54,106 bases of DNA from Ectocarpus siliculosus. Its lineage: Eukaryota > Sar > Phaeophyceae > Ectocarpales > Ectocarpaceae. The DNA lies in NCBI GenBank assembly GCA_000310025.1, contig FN649732.1:1-54106 (forward strand), in the 5' to 3' direction. The notes under the pieces were generated by a model, which saw only the letters and a program-made list of their open reading frames with translations, was not told the origin of the DNA and did no database searches. Below are positions 44,832-54,106 of the stretch, piece after piece (the stretch's first letter is position 1; each line of letters opens with the position of its first letter). A program made the position numbers and the translations under genes.

Positions 44832-47800
44832 ATGAGGAGCATGCTCATAGCAGCATGGCAGCCTGCTGCCCCCGTCCTCCATAAGAGTACTTCTATCGCC
44901 ACGGGACAGCTTTCGTTGAGGTGTCGATGGAGACGGCAAGAGACAAACAGCAGGAGTCATCGTGACTCACGATGGTCACTATACTCGTCGCTATTAGCGC
45001 TCGACGGCAGCACCAGCGGTCATCAGCCTCCTGCCCCTGATCCTGCATGTCGAGAACCCTATCAAAGCGTCATCGCTGGCAGCTTGAACTCTCGACGAAG
45101 GAACAGTGGTGCTCTTTCAGCCATGATAGCGGAGGATTCGAACACTGCAGATTGCAATACAAACATGAAACAGGACCTAGCGGCGCTACTGGACGTCCTG
45201 CAGTTGAAGGAACGCGACGTTCTGCCGGAGCTGAGCAAGAAAAGCAGAGCGCTACTAGGCCTCGGAGGGGAGGAGGCACTACAAGATAGCGACACCGCGC
45301 GAGCGGTGGGTGACAATGTGCAACGGTGAGTATAACGAACGGCGGGCGGCGCACCTTTGCATGCACACGCTTAATATTCGTCTGCTTTGGGGCCAAGGAT
45401 AAAGTTTCTTGTGTGTCCACAACAGAGGCACGGACATGATACGTAGAGTCGGTCAACTTGCTGCATGCCCTGTTCGACTGCCACATGCAGAAGCCGTTGA
45501 ACTGCCCTTCTTTAGATAATTGTATTCACTCAGTCCACTCCTTCTAGTGTAGGCTACTACGTAGCGTACGCCTTGATACCTTGCGCGATAAGGGTTGACC
45601 GGGTGCAAGCAACTTGTACATTGTCGCGAATACAGACTGCGATGCCCGCGGGAAATCTGAACCTTTTGGTCGGAGGTCGTGGGGAACTTGATATTGCAAG
45701 TTGGTACTGTAGCTGACTCTTTTAAGCCCGCCGACAACGCTGGGGCCTGTCGGCTTGTGCTCGTTCAGGTGCTGATCGAACGGTCTTGAACGTCTCCGGC
45801 GAAACCGGAATGCGTGCGCGCGTAGGGCGCGAATGCAGCGGGTTCGCGACAAAGCCAAGCTTTATTGTTACGGCCTCCCCCCTCTGACCGTTGAACAATG
45901 CATATGATTGGCGCCATCCCGTGTACCCGAAGGAAAGGGTCGTCGCGATCCCCAGCGAAACAATGGTGTTGCTGCCGTATAGGCACGTCAGTGTTCTTGG
46001 CAAGTGTGACGCAGAGCCTCGTAAGAGACTGATTTTTTGGGGTAGGGCATGTAGTAGCGTCGAAGGTGCACAACAAGCGCCGGCAGACATTAAACATGCA
46101 TTGCGGGTGGCGTTACGAGGGAAGAGGTGCCGCTAGGGGGCTAAATAACAACCTTATTGCAGTCGCGGCAGGGGTTTCATAAATTGCGGGGAAGGAAGAC
46201 ACCCCGCAGCGAACATGTTACCACGGGTTTGCAAAGAACCCCCCCCCCCGACGTCCGTTCTTCGTTCTGAAAGGTAGATTTTCTCTCGGTGCGGTTTCTC
46301 TTGCGAGCACCCAACGTCGTCGGAAGCGGTGGCGGGTGCAGGCTTCGAATCGGCTGCCACAACTCCTTCAGCAGTCGCAGACACCTATTGTGAAACAAAG
46401 GGCGTAGCAGTAAGTACCCGCCGGCAAGGTCTTATGCTTTAAAAAAAAAACTTCCCAAGAAAGGAAACGCGACCTGAGCTGTATCTATGCTTCCTCACAC
46501 CGTGCCTCTACCACTGCCGTGTACGAGATGTAGGATTACGCCACCCGTTTCTTGTGTTGATCCGACAGCCCAAAAAAGACGAAATGGAACAGTAGCCCGG
46601 CCCGCTCCGCCCTCTCCTCACACATACGACGACCTTGCCCCCACAGCAGCGGCACCGACGGTTACGGGAGAAGATCGAGCGCCCCCTGGGTGATGCTTGA
46701 CCGGAAAGGGGTGGGCATGAAGGCCGACGAAGTCGCCGCCGTGGTGCGGTCCTACCCCCTGCTGCTAACGGTGGGCGCGGGCCAGGCCCGATCGGTGGTG
46801 AACTGGCTGACGAGACGGGCGGGACTCTCTTCGAAGCAGGTAGGTGTTTGTGTGTGTCTGTGCGCGTATCTAGATGGGGAGCAAGAAACCGCCGTTTCGT
46901 GAAGAACGAGCGCAAAAAGGGGCGGGGGGTGGTGGCGTGGCGGCCAAGTCTCTTTCTTGTCTTCCGCCCGCTTTTATAGGCAGCAGTTTGCGCTTGTTGG
47001 AGGTCTTGCAGCCAGCAGTCAAAGTTTCCTGGTGTGCAAAGATTAAGCAGTCACCACCACCTCTTGGCGCGTTGAAATTCACAGAGGGGGTGCGGCACTC
47101 ACGGTGATGTGTGTAGCACGCTCCCCCCCCCCCGACAGCTGTGGGCTGAACGGTGTATTGTTTACCCCTGTTGCGAACATATTGACCCTTCACATTAGCG
47201 AAATGATTGGCTTCCGAGACCCACGTATGCCCACACAGCCATAGCCAACACTCGCCGAGCGTGAAAGATGTCTTCCGCAGAGCCGTGGTTCGTGAACCGC
47301 GTTCAGACAACCATTCGCCTCACGAAATGTTCTTTTGTGGTTTTCTTTCTTTTGGAGTAAGCTTGTTCTTGTTCAATCACGGCGTCTCCGCTGTCTCCCT
47401 CCGCGACGGCAGCTGGTGAGAGTGCTCAAGAGCCATCCCGCGATCCTCCGGTACGACGTGGAAAGACGGCTCGAACCGCACGCCGTGTGGCTGGAGGAGG
47501 AAGGTCTGACCAACGCCGGCGTCGCGAAGGTCATCTCCAAGCTTCCCCAGGTATCCGCAGATATGTCTTCTACGGCAAGGACGTCAGTTCGCTCAACAAC
47601 GCGTGGCATACGTTCTTGTGCTGTGCTCATCCAGCGTTGGTACCAGGCAGGTGCCTGAGCAGTACCAGCGTGTGGGTTAGATGGATGAAGCATTGGATAC
47701 AATGTTTCCGGTTGGGGACTCCGCCGCCTTCCGGATGGGGGCCCCGCCGCCTTCCGGATGGGGCACCCGTCGCCTCCCTCATGCCTCCTACCTCGTGCTG

Positions 47801-50800
47801 CTGCGCCAGCTGGTCGATCTAGAGGAGGGGCCTTTCCTTTTCCTCCGCTCTTTCTTTTGCCTTTGACGGGCCTCGCTAGTGCTTAGGCGCAGATATCAAG
47901 ACAACGTAGAACAGGCCGAAGTTCTAGTATCAGTAGTAGTATCAGTAGTGGTGGTCGATTTCGACGTGCCAATACGGGGTCGAGTGAAAGACATCATCTT
48001 GCTCGTCATAATACTTCCTCTTTCCTATCGTAACGTTCTGCGAAAAGTTTCACCTTTCTCGACTCTTCCATGCAGAATACATCAGTATTTCCGAGCTAGT
48101 TCTTCCTTCCTTATAGTGTGGGATTTACCAGTGGCATTACCCTTCCCGGGTCGGTGTCTGCCATCCTCCCATCCTCTTTGTATCCCACACTATCCCGGGT
48201 AGACGCCACCTCTGCTTCTTTTCGAAGGAAATCACGCGAAAAATTTTTCCGGTGCCTCGCACTCGCGAAAACTTGGAAGAAAATAAAATAACGTCTGGAC
48301 TCTCTTGCCGTCCCGGCCCGTCCGGGCCGGATGGTCGCTGTGCTCCCCCCCCCAAAAAATAGATGCTGGGCCTGAACATCGAGTCTAACCTAGCCCCAAA
48401 GACGACTTGGCTGAAGGAGTACATGGGGTTCTCCAAGATCGGGGTTTCGAGTGTCCTCAAGGCGTTTCCGGCGGTGCTGGCGCTCAACGTGGAGAATCTG
48501 GAAGGGAAGGTGAGACCTACAGCGATGCCATACCCTCCCCCCCATTCCTGCAGCCATGCTTGCAATAGACAGCTTCGGAAGAAAGTGGGGCTTCTGCCTC
48601 CGCCCCCCGTTCCCTCAGGCTTGGGGCCATTTAAAGAGATTTCTCGTTCTCATCCCGGCCTTTGGCGAGTCTAAACTGCTCCCGCAACCCCCGCCTGTAT
48701 TCTACAATACTACCCGCTCGCTGCTTCAGAACTCCTGCGCAGTTTTCGGCAGTAGCTGTTTCACGCAGCGGCTCGTATCGCTGATGTCTTGGGGATATTC
48801 TCAAAAAAATATTTGTGTTTTTTTTTTTCGTGTCGGTGTTGGTGTGATGGACTATAATCGGGTCACCCTCAGACAGACAGATGACGTGCTGGGGCATTCC
48901 GGGCGTGCGAGCGGGTGGTAGTCTGGTACATCGCACACTTGTCTTGTCTTCTAAACGCTTTTTCATTTCCTCCGGGTGGACTGCATGAATGAAATAAACG
49001 TCTCGTTTGTCGCACTCCTCTCACCAAAATCATTGGCGGGCTAGTTCGTATTTTTGGCACCCGCCTATCCCTTCGCGCTCTGCTGTAGAGGGCAACAACA
49101 GATACAAGATAAAGTGCATCCCGTGTGCGCACCGAGGCGTGCATCGTTGGCACGCCACGGGACCCGCCGCGCACACCCATCTCGGTTGCTGCATAACGCC
49201 GACGTTAAATGAGACATCTTCGCTTGTCTCTCTTTCTACTGGTGGTCGTAACGCTGCTTTCCGCCGAACAGGCCGCGTGGTTGGAGCAGCGGCTTAACGT
49301 GGACCGCGCGGCGGTGTCGAAGGTTCTGAAGCTGAACCCGTCCCTCTTCGGGTCCAGCATCAAGAACTCCCTGCGGCCGAAGCTGGAGTGGCTGGGGGAA
49401 GGGCTGGGGCTCGAGGAGGCCGACATCGCCATCGTCGTCCGAGCTTGCCCGAACGTCCTCAGGTGGGGAAAGCCGTCCAGATGTCGTTCGGGGAATGTTC
49501 AGAGAATGTTCGGATAATGTTCAGAGAATGTTCAGAGAATGTTCAGAGAATGTTCGGATAATGTTCAGAGAATGTTCGGATAATGTTCAGAGAATGTTCG
49601 GATAATGTTCAGAGAATGTTCGGATAATGTTCAAAGAATGTTCGGATAAAGTGTTCAAAGAAGTTCGGATAATGCTCAGAGAATGTTCGGATAATGTTCA
49701 AAGAATGTTCGGATAAAGTGTTCAAAGAAGTTCGGATAATGTTCAGATAATGTTCGGATAATGTTCAGAGAATGTTCGGATAATGTTCATAGAATGTTCG
49801 GATAATGTTCAGAGAATGTTCGGATAATGTTCAAAGAATGTTCGGATAAAGTGTTCAAAGAAGTTCGGAGGGTGATCAAAGAATTTTCAGGTAGTGTTTT
49901 GGTGCCGTTGTTTTCGGCTGGCTGGTTGGCTGGTGTTTGAGGTTTGAAATATTCGATCACGATACATATTTTTTGGTTGGACGAGGTGGACACTTTTTCT
50001 GTTGGAAGACGCTGCTTCGTATTGCCCGAATCCCCCGCCTGAGGTGAGACGACGGGCGGCGGGTGGGTCCCTGTCGTCTTTTTTAGTCCTGATTTTGTTA
50101 TTTCCTGGCTGGGCCTGAAAGCTGTTGCTGGCCAGCTGATTTGGTACGAGAGAGCTGCTGATCGAGTACAATGGTTGAAACGAGGCTGCTCTGCGGTTGT
50201 TCGGGAGGCGCCGGTGTTTTCGCCCTTGCCCTGCCTGAATGTTTTCTGGGCTTACGGTTGTGATGTTCTCGTACGGGTAAGCTTCGATTCACTCGACATT
50301 CCTGCCCCCCTGCCGACATGTTCTTGTACGGGTGAGCTTCGATTGGCTCGACATTCCTGCCCCCCTGCCGCCGCTGTCCTCCGCCTTCTTGCTCGCCTCT
50401 CGATTTGTTTCTGCCCTTAAAAGCTACAGCGTGGAAGATAACCTGGAGCCGAAGATGCAGTGGCTGCAAGAACGGATGCACCTGGACAAAGAAGTGGGTG
50501 CTCTTCGTGTCGTATCCTCGTGTGGCCTGTTGTGTTTGCTATCGCTGTCTTGGTCTGATCTCAACGACTCACGACGTATAGTTGTACCGCGAATCTATGA
50601 TAAGGTTTTAGTCTGTTCTCAGCGAACGTGTATTCTTACGGCGAATCACTGGTGTGATGGGACACAGGGGGTAATGAGGCACAGACAGCAGTGGTACTGA
50701 TTGGGTGTGTCCCACGCGGTCGCCCCTCAGGTGAATGTACCACACGATAGTTGTTATGGGCGTTGTCCTAAATGCACACACCCGGAACCCCGTCCAACAC

Positions 50801-51312
50801 AACAGAAGAACACTTTGACCTAAATAGGAGCGACAGCAGCAAGCAGTGCTCCGTCGCGACAGCATCATGGCGCAACATATTATGTCAAGTGATGGGGATG
50901 ACAAGGCGAGCAGCAAGCTGGTGCCCCCCCTATCCCCTATCCCCTATCCCCTATCCCCTATGCCGTGTGTTCGTGCGAAGTGGCGTCCTGGTCGAGAACG
51001 GGTGTCAACCACCTGGTACCCCTATCCTCTATCCCGTATCCCCTACCCCGTGTGTTCGTGCGCAATGGCGTCCTGGCCGCGCAAGGGTGTCAACCACCTC
51101 CCCCCCCCCCCCCTTATCCTCAATCCTCTATCCCCTACCCCATGTGTTCGTGCGCGATGGCGGCCTGACCCCGAGAGAAGGGTGTCGCCGCGATGGTGCG
51201 AACTTTCCCGTCGATCCTGGGGCTTAGCCCGGAGAAGAACATCGAGCCCAAGCTGACCTGGCTGAGGGAGAACCTCGGGCTTACCGAGGAGCTGGTGCTA
51301 ATTCTTGTCAAG
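44832..51312 (+). CDS. mTERF-family organellar gene-expression factor (3' end not found)
   Basis: Seven phase-compatible exons: 44832-45325, 46647-46839, 47413-47550, 48363-48509, 49272-49462, 50424-50493, 51181-51312 (455 codons so far). Exon 1 starts MRSMLIAAWQP and is rich in Arg/Ser with almost no acid before residue 60, a mitochondrial or plastid transit peptide. The remaining exons carry mTERF helical repeats of about 30-35 residues with the usual P-x-L/I-L pattern: VVRSYPLLL, LKSHPAILRYDVERRLEP, LKAFPAVLALNVEN, LKLNPSLFGSSIKNSLRPKL, VVRACPNVL-SYSVEDNLEP, MVRTFPSILGLSPEKNIEP. mTERF proteins bind organellar DNA or RNA and act in transcription, splicing or ribosome assembly. The frame is open at the last donor (AAG|GTGTGG) and no further mTERF exon is visible before the gypsy remnant, so the gene continues beyond the window or is broken there. 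Confidence 0.92.
49486..49890. repeat. AT-rich 22-bp minisatellite in mTERF intron 5
   Basis: About 17-18 units alternate two related 11-mers, GTTCGGATAAT and GTTCAGAGAAT, with a few variant units (AAAGTGTTCAAAGAA). It starts 24 bp after the donor of exon 5. Confidence 0.95.
50268..50375. repeat. Two-copy direct repeat in mTERF intron 5
   Basis: TTC-T-GTACGGGT-AGCTTCGATT followed by CTCGACATTCCTGCCCCCCT occurs twice, at about 50268 and 50320. The second copy ends about 50 bp before the acceptor of exon 6. Confidence 0.8.
50921..51190. repeat. CCCTAT-rich tandem repeat reaching exon 7 of the mTERF gene
   Basis: Three units of about 75-110 bp, each a (CCCCTAT)n run followed by CC-TGTGTTCGTGCG, a TGGCG-CCTG word and GGGTGTC. 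The third unit contains the acceptor and first codons (GGTGTC) of mTERF exon 7. Confidence 0.8.
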
Positions 51313-51595
51313 GTGTGGCGCGGGGATGGCGTTGTGTGATGTCTTATTTTTTTGTTCTTGTCTGGCGGGGCGTGTGGAGAGAGGCTGGATGCAAGAGAGC
51401 CAGCCGCACCTGCCCGCTGCGGGCTTGCTGCCAACGCACCAAAGCAGGCAGCGAGGGGGAGGTTGCGTGGGACGCATCCTATATAGGACTCTGTCCTTGC
51501 CTTGCCATGCCATGCCATGCCATGGCGTGCTGTGTCCTTCCTCCCTCGTGTGGTCACCACGGACCACTTCTCCGCTGGGGTTACTGCTGCTGTTG

Positions 51596-51626
<31 letters not shown>

Positions 51627-52535
51627 TGTTGCTGCTACTGATGATGATGATGATGATGCTGCTGTGTTTGTTGTTAACCGAGACGAAGTATTTCGGCTGG
51701 CGTTGTTTGGGCAGGGACAGAGTATGGGCGGTTACCCCGCCCTCCATTCCTCAGAAAAGAAAAAACGAGGGGATCGCCTTTCCCTTCTCCAGTAATTTGT
51801 CAAGGCGTTAGACCATCCTCTTGCAGCTTGTTCTATGTGGCCTACGCCAAAGCTTTGTTGTTTTACCGAGGCGTTGCTCAGTGCGAATCTCGGACTGATT
51901 GTCATCTTTGTTGGGCTGGGGCTTACGGCGTACGGTGCCGGCAATTGTAATGCCGAATACGGGTGCCTGGAAAAAAAACAAACATCCCCAACGAATTGAC
52001 AGGAAGCAAAGTAACCGTGAGAAAGCTCTCGTCAGCGGCGTCCGAATGAGCCCATTGGTAGCACCCGATTCGTATTGCAAGGAAAGTTATGGCCCTATTA
52101 CCATCACTACAGAAGGCACTTCACCCCACAAGAATGGCCATATCTCAACAACGACGACGAATCGGGCGGAAACAACCGCAGATTTGGACAGCTATCTTTG
52201 AGGACTATTTTGCTGAGGCGGAATCATCCCAGAACGCGTTGGGGAAGAACTACAAACATCATCAAAACCGCGGCAAAAAAAAAAATGAGTATTTCACCAG
52301 ATTTTTCGCCTTAAAAAAATCTCGTGGGGCGATGTGGTGATAACTCAAGGAGTAATTGAGCAATTTTAGAAACGATTACAGGAAAATGACCGTGAGGGTT
52401 ACATATATATAGAGGCATATGTCGACAGCGACAGAGTCCTACACCTTTTTACACTCGAGGTCTTCGGTTCGAGTCTCGCGACCCTTCTTTTTCGTCTTTT
52501 TTTCCTGTTTTTTATTTTATTTTTTAATGTATTTT
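51313..52535. other. Region after the last mTERF exon
   Basis: It holds a CTG/GAT microsatellite and AT-rich sequence toward the gypsy remnant. A short frame at 52089-52340 (Arg/Lys/Gln-rich, ending in RFFALKK) is unrecognised and may be transposon debris. No mTERF repeat is seen. Confidence 0.4.
51578..51666. repeat. (CTG)n/(TTG)n/(ATG)n compound microsatellite
   Basis: About 28 consecutive triplets of CTG, TTG and then GAT. The tract lies outside coding sequence, downstream of mTERF exon 7. Confidence 0.9.
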
Positions 52536-52572
52536 TGATGACACAGGCTTCCCTCGTTGGGGGGGAGGCCCA
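52536..52572 (+). mobile_element. LTR 5' end fragment
   Basis: TGATGACACAGGCTTCCCTC and the following GTTGGGGGGG-AGGCCCA are identical to the start of the LTR at 53491. The match stops abruptly where integrase coding sequence begins. Confidence 0.85.
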
Positions 52573-52772
52573 AGCATTCTGATCAAGGGCCTGAATTTGA
52601 GAATAGTGTGATCCACCAGTTACAGAGTATTCTGAACTACAAGAAAACCCGCACAACACCATATCGTCCGCAAGGGAATTCTGTGTCGGAACGACTACAT
52701 TCAACGATGCACGCAATGCTTGCCATGCATAGTTCAATGAAGCGTGATAACTGGGCATCGCTACTACCATAA
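52573..52772 (+). pseudogene. Ty3/gypsy integrase fragment
   Basis: The frame encodes SDQGPEFENSVIHQLQSI, then KKTRTTPYRPQGNSVSERLH, the second catalytic Asp region and the TTPYRPQ-x-ER motif of the retroviral-type integrase core, with the catalytic Glu in SER. Only about 65 residues remain. It is joined directly to an LTR start, an arrangement not found in an intact element. Confidence 0.85.
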
Positions 52773-52834
52773 CACTTCTTTTAGTGCTACCATGCATGAA
52801 ACTTCATTTTGCGCTCTATATCTGGCATTGTTGC

Positions 52835-53179
52835 TCAATTCCTTGCTTCGGTACGTCTTCGCTTCCTAGTTCGGCAGGGTGATGCTTCGTCCCCCTGCTT
52901 GTTGAGGGTGCGAACCGAAGTTGTTTTAGGAAGCGCGATATCCAAACCACAACGGATTCGGTATGCAGCTATCATTTCTTGACATTGTGGTACCTCATCT
53001 GCGCGGTATTCGAGGTCTGACTCCGGGCCATACCCTCGAAGACGCAAACGGTATCGGTAATTAAAAGGAGTCCTCGGACCCCGACCACTTTTGTGGCTTA
53101 CCACTTTGTCTTCAACATAAGACTCAATTCTTGGTTGGGCCTCATCAGGGTGATCGATAGCGGCCTCTAGAAACGCCAA
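52835..53179 (-). pseudogene. Gypsy chromodomain fragment
   Basis: On the minus strand the sequence reads ESYVEDKVVSHKSGRG, then PFNYRYRLRLRGYGPESDLEYR and EMIAAYR, the pattern of a C-terminal chromodomain (beta strands, RWxGY-like turn, final helix). It is in opposite orientation to the integrase fragment. A Lys/Arg-rich tail (RTRKRRRTEARN) ends it. Confidence 0.75.
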
Positions 53180-53230
53180 AATACATCCTTAGCAAAGATG
53201 AATTTGTGGCGCATAAAGGGGGGGGTGATG

Positions 53231-53378
53231 TGGATGACAGGTGTAGAAGTGCTGTAACCATTGTTGTTGCACATACAAAAGTAGGACCAAGACACGATCC
53301 GAACGGAGGATCTTACTGATGGTTGATCAGCAAGAGACCCGACTGTGGATGCGTCCCTCTTGGCGCCACCTGTGGAGC
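53231..53378 (-). mobile_element. LTR 3' end fragment, inverted
   Basis: This is the reverse complement of about 148 bp of the LTR at 53491-53824 (from GCTCCACAGGTGGCGCC to TGTCATCCA) with about one mismatch. Together with the next LTR it makes a long inverted repeat. Confidence 0.9.
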
Positions 53379-53490
53379 GAACAAAATGTCGCAAAATGAC
53401 AAACAATCACGGAAAATTGGTCGCGTGGCCAACCGTGTTAATATCTTGATTCCGTCTTTTTACTTGAATGGATCTCTTCGTCGACGCCAA

Positions 53491-53824
53491 TGATGACACA
53501 GGCTTCCCTCGTTGGGGGGGAGGCCCAGGTCGCAGTAGTCTTTTCCCACTACCAAGGGCTGGCAGTTCTCTTCGTCGAGATTTAGAGAGGAGAGGGTTTC
53601 AGAAGAGAAAAAGACAAGAGAGAGTGCGCCGCCGAAGGGGCAAGGGAGACCAAACCCGAGGGTCTCGGATTCCCAAGCTCCACAGGTGGCGCCAAGAGGG
53701 ACGCATCCACAGTCGGGTCTCTTGCTGATCAACCATCAGTAAGATCCTCCGTTCGGATCGTATCTTGGTCCTACTTTTGTATGTGCAACAACAATGGTTA
53801 CAGCACTTCTACACCTGTCATCCA
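53491..53824 (+). mobile_element. Near-complete solo LTR (gypsy-type)
   Basis: It starts TGATGACA and ends TGTCATCCA, short imperfect inverted termini as in LTRs. The inside has a GA-rich block (AGAGGAGAGGGTTTCAGAAG) and ends with GGGTCTCTTGCTGATCAACC and ATGTGCAACAACAATGG. A diverged relative is in the FAD monooxygenase gene at 30275-30590. Confidence 0.85.
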
Positions 53825-54106
53825 CATTTTTCCCATATGTTTATCTTGAAAAACATATGCAATTTTCTTCGACCCCACAAAAAAATATTTCATCACCGGG
53901 TCTTGTGGGTGCCGTCACGGGCAATACGTACGTGAAAGAATCGTCGAAATCCATTAATTTAGCCAAAAGTTATGACCGGTCAACAAAAATCACCCTTACA
54001 ATTGCCCGCACTGTACCAATGTTGGCTAGAAAATATCACAATATGTAGTTACATCCCTTGGGACGCCTTGTGCCCCCCCCCCCCCCCCCCCCCCCCCCTT
54101 TTCCCC
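53825..54106. other. AT-rich flank and terminal poly-C
   Basis: No gene is supported. The window ends with about 25 consecutive C (54074-54098) and TTTTCCCC, possibly a homopolymer at an assembly edge or another LINE oligo-C tail. Confidence 0.6.

Noticed and set aside
49486-49890. Regular repeats suggestive of a CRISPR array
   Set aside because: Units are contiguous 11/22-mers without unique spacers, in an intron of a eukaryotic gene; a minisatellite.
52455-52485. GGTTCGAGTC, a second B-box-like word
   Set aside because: Flanking bases do not form the 5-bp T stem or an acceptor stem.

Overview
This is a eukaryotic nuclear window, most likely from a brown alga or a close stramenopile relative. 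Three things point there. Coding sequence is broken into short GC-rich exons with GTGAG-type donors and pyrimidine-rich acceptors. Low-complexity Gly/Ser/Ala/Lys linkers are abundant. One protein starts with a signal peptide ending in an ASAFAP-like site (ATA|WVTNAP, aromatic residue at +1), the heterokont plastid-import signature. Genes were rebuilt by joining exons whose splice phases agree; no transcript evidence was available.

Layout, left to right. (1) 1-1732: a LINE 3' tail ending in oligo-C and clusters of short palindromic repeats. (2) 1733-5703, minus: a WD-repeat/coiled-coil protein with the layout of animal WDCP. (3) 7700-10358, minus: a C2H2 zinc-finger protein with a C-terminal membrane helix, 5' end unresolved. 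(4) 13128-21964, plus: a complete seven-exon RRP1/Nop52 rRNA-processing gene (861 aa). Its introns 3 and 6 carry seven sense copies, plus one decayed copy, of a roughly 106-nt element with box C, box D and a terminal stem, i.e. candidate box C/D snoRNAs, five of them in a tandem array. (5) 23336-28354, minus: a multi-exon membrane and coiled-coil protein I do not recognise. (6) 29416-37893, plus: a complete eight-exon kynurenine-3-monooxygenase-like FAD enzyme (562 aa), predicted plastid-targeted, with introns full of transposon debris (LTR, MITE-like element, two LINE 3' ends). (7) 41497-44480, minus: an unrecognised four-exon protein with a basic C-terminus. (8) 44832-51312, plus: an mTERF-family organelle gene, seven exons seen, 3' end not found. 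(9) 52536-53824: a scrambled Ty3/gypsy chromovirus remnant (integrase, chromodomain, three LTR pieces, two forming an inverted repeat).

Functional links: the RRP1 host gene and its intronic snoRNA candidates would both serve ribosome biogenesis, a common host-gene logic in eukaryotes. The gene pairs at 44480/44832 and 28354/29416 are divergent; the first is separated by only 351 bp and probably shares a promoter region. Intergenic stretches hold repeats and no convincing genes.
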